Of a stretch of DNA of 5,480 nucleotides, positions 5,297-5,480 are shown piece after piece. Location: contig CAMHMW010000120.1 of assembly GCA_946186335.1 (NCBI GenBank), positions 1 through 5,480 of the forward strand. The letters are read 5' to 3'. Position numbers and translations under genes: made by a program. The notes under the pieces were generated by a model that was not told the origin of the DNA, ran no database searches, and saw only the letters and a program-made list of their open reading frames with translations. The stretch comes from an uncultured Candidatus Melainabacteria bacterium. Its GTDB lineage: Bacteria; Cyanobacteriota; Vampirovibrionia; Gastranaerophilales; Gastranaerophilaceae. The first letter of the stretch is position 1, and the number at the start of each line of letters is the position of its first letter.

Positions 5297-5480
5297 ATGG
5301 ATTATAATCTGTTCATCAAAAATAAGTTTCTAAACCAGTCTATGGGCGATTTTTCAACGACATATAACAAGGTTGATTACAGCGGTCTTGAAAAAATGGT
5401 TTCGAAAAATACAATATTCGGAATGGGAAAAGTTGCAATGCGAATTTGCCGTAAAAATGTCAAATCCGTTTTTGATTCAA
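5297..5480 (+). CDS. Unrecognised protein, 5' end only (cut by the window edge)
   Basis: An open frame of 61 codons starts at ATG 5297 and continues past 5480 with no stop. AGGGG lies 5 nt before the ATG, a good SD, and a candidate promoter precedes it. The visible N-terminus starts MDYNLFIKNKFLNQ, with no signal peptide or membrane segment; residues 44-60 are basic (GKVAMRICRKNVKSVFD). I recognise no family from this part. The gene is on the same strand as ribD, 127 nt downstream. Confidence 0.7.
   Translation, partial: MDYNLFIKNKFLNQSMGDFSTTYNKVDYSGLEKMVSKNTIFGMGKVAMRICRKNVKSVFDS

Noticed and set aside
1..5480. CRISPR array, tRNA, rRNA, insertion sequence or transposase
   Set aside because: I saw no regularly spaced repeats, cloverleaf-like segment, rRNA-like stretch or transposase motifs on either strand.

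Overview
This is an AT-rich bacterial window with short intergenic gaps and Shine-Dalgarno (SD) sites before most genes. My best guess at the source is a gut-type Gastranaerophilales/Melainabacteria (Vampirovibrionia) genome. That rests on composition and on the N-terminal style of four small proteins (M-x-[IV]-x-[KRQ]-[IV]-[QD]-N ... F-x-[GA]), which I associate from memory with that group. It has not been checked by search.

Layout, left to right. A perfect bidirectional hairpin terminator (11-42) closes a tight minus-strand cluster of five small unrecognised genes (60-2154). Transcription runs from 2154 down to 60. The genes overlap by 26 nt, are 13 nt apart, share a TAATG stop/start, or are 24 nt apart. 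Four of the five proteins begin with the same short asparagine-rich tag and then diverge; the last one lacks the tag. Next come two minus-strand genes that probably have their own promoters. The first is a glutathione synthase-like ATP-grasp ligase (2290-3267) whose catalytic flexible loop looks strongly altered. The second is a UPF0173-family metallo-beta-lactamase-fold hydrolase (3383-4048) with its own terminator (3332-3361). A 71-nt divergent promoter region separates the hydrolase from a plus-strand bifunctional riboflavin gene, ribD (4120-5169), which has no SD and may be leaderless. A 127-nt gap holding a perfect 8-bp stem-loop without a T-tract follows, and then the first 61 codons of an unrecognised plus-strand gene that runs off the right edge.

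How the genes relate: RibD is a housekeeping enzyme of riboflavin synthesis. The GshB-like ligase and the hydrolase are separate metabolic or unknown-role genes. The five-gene cluster is the accessory part and the best candidate for something undescribed: one transcript making a set of small proteins with a shared N-terminal signature.
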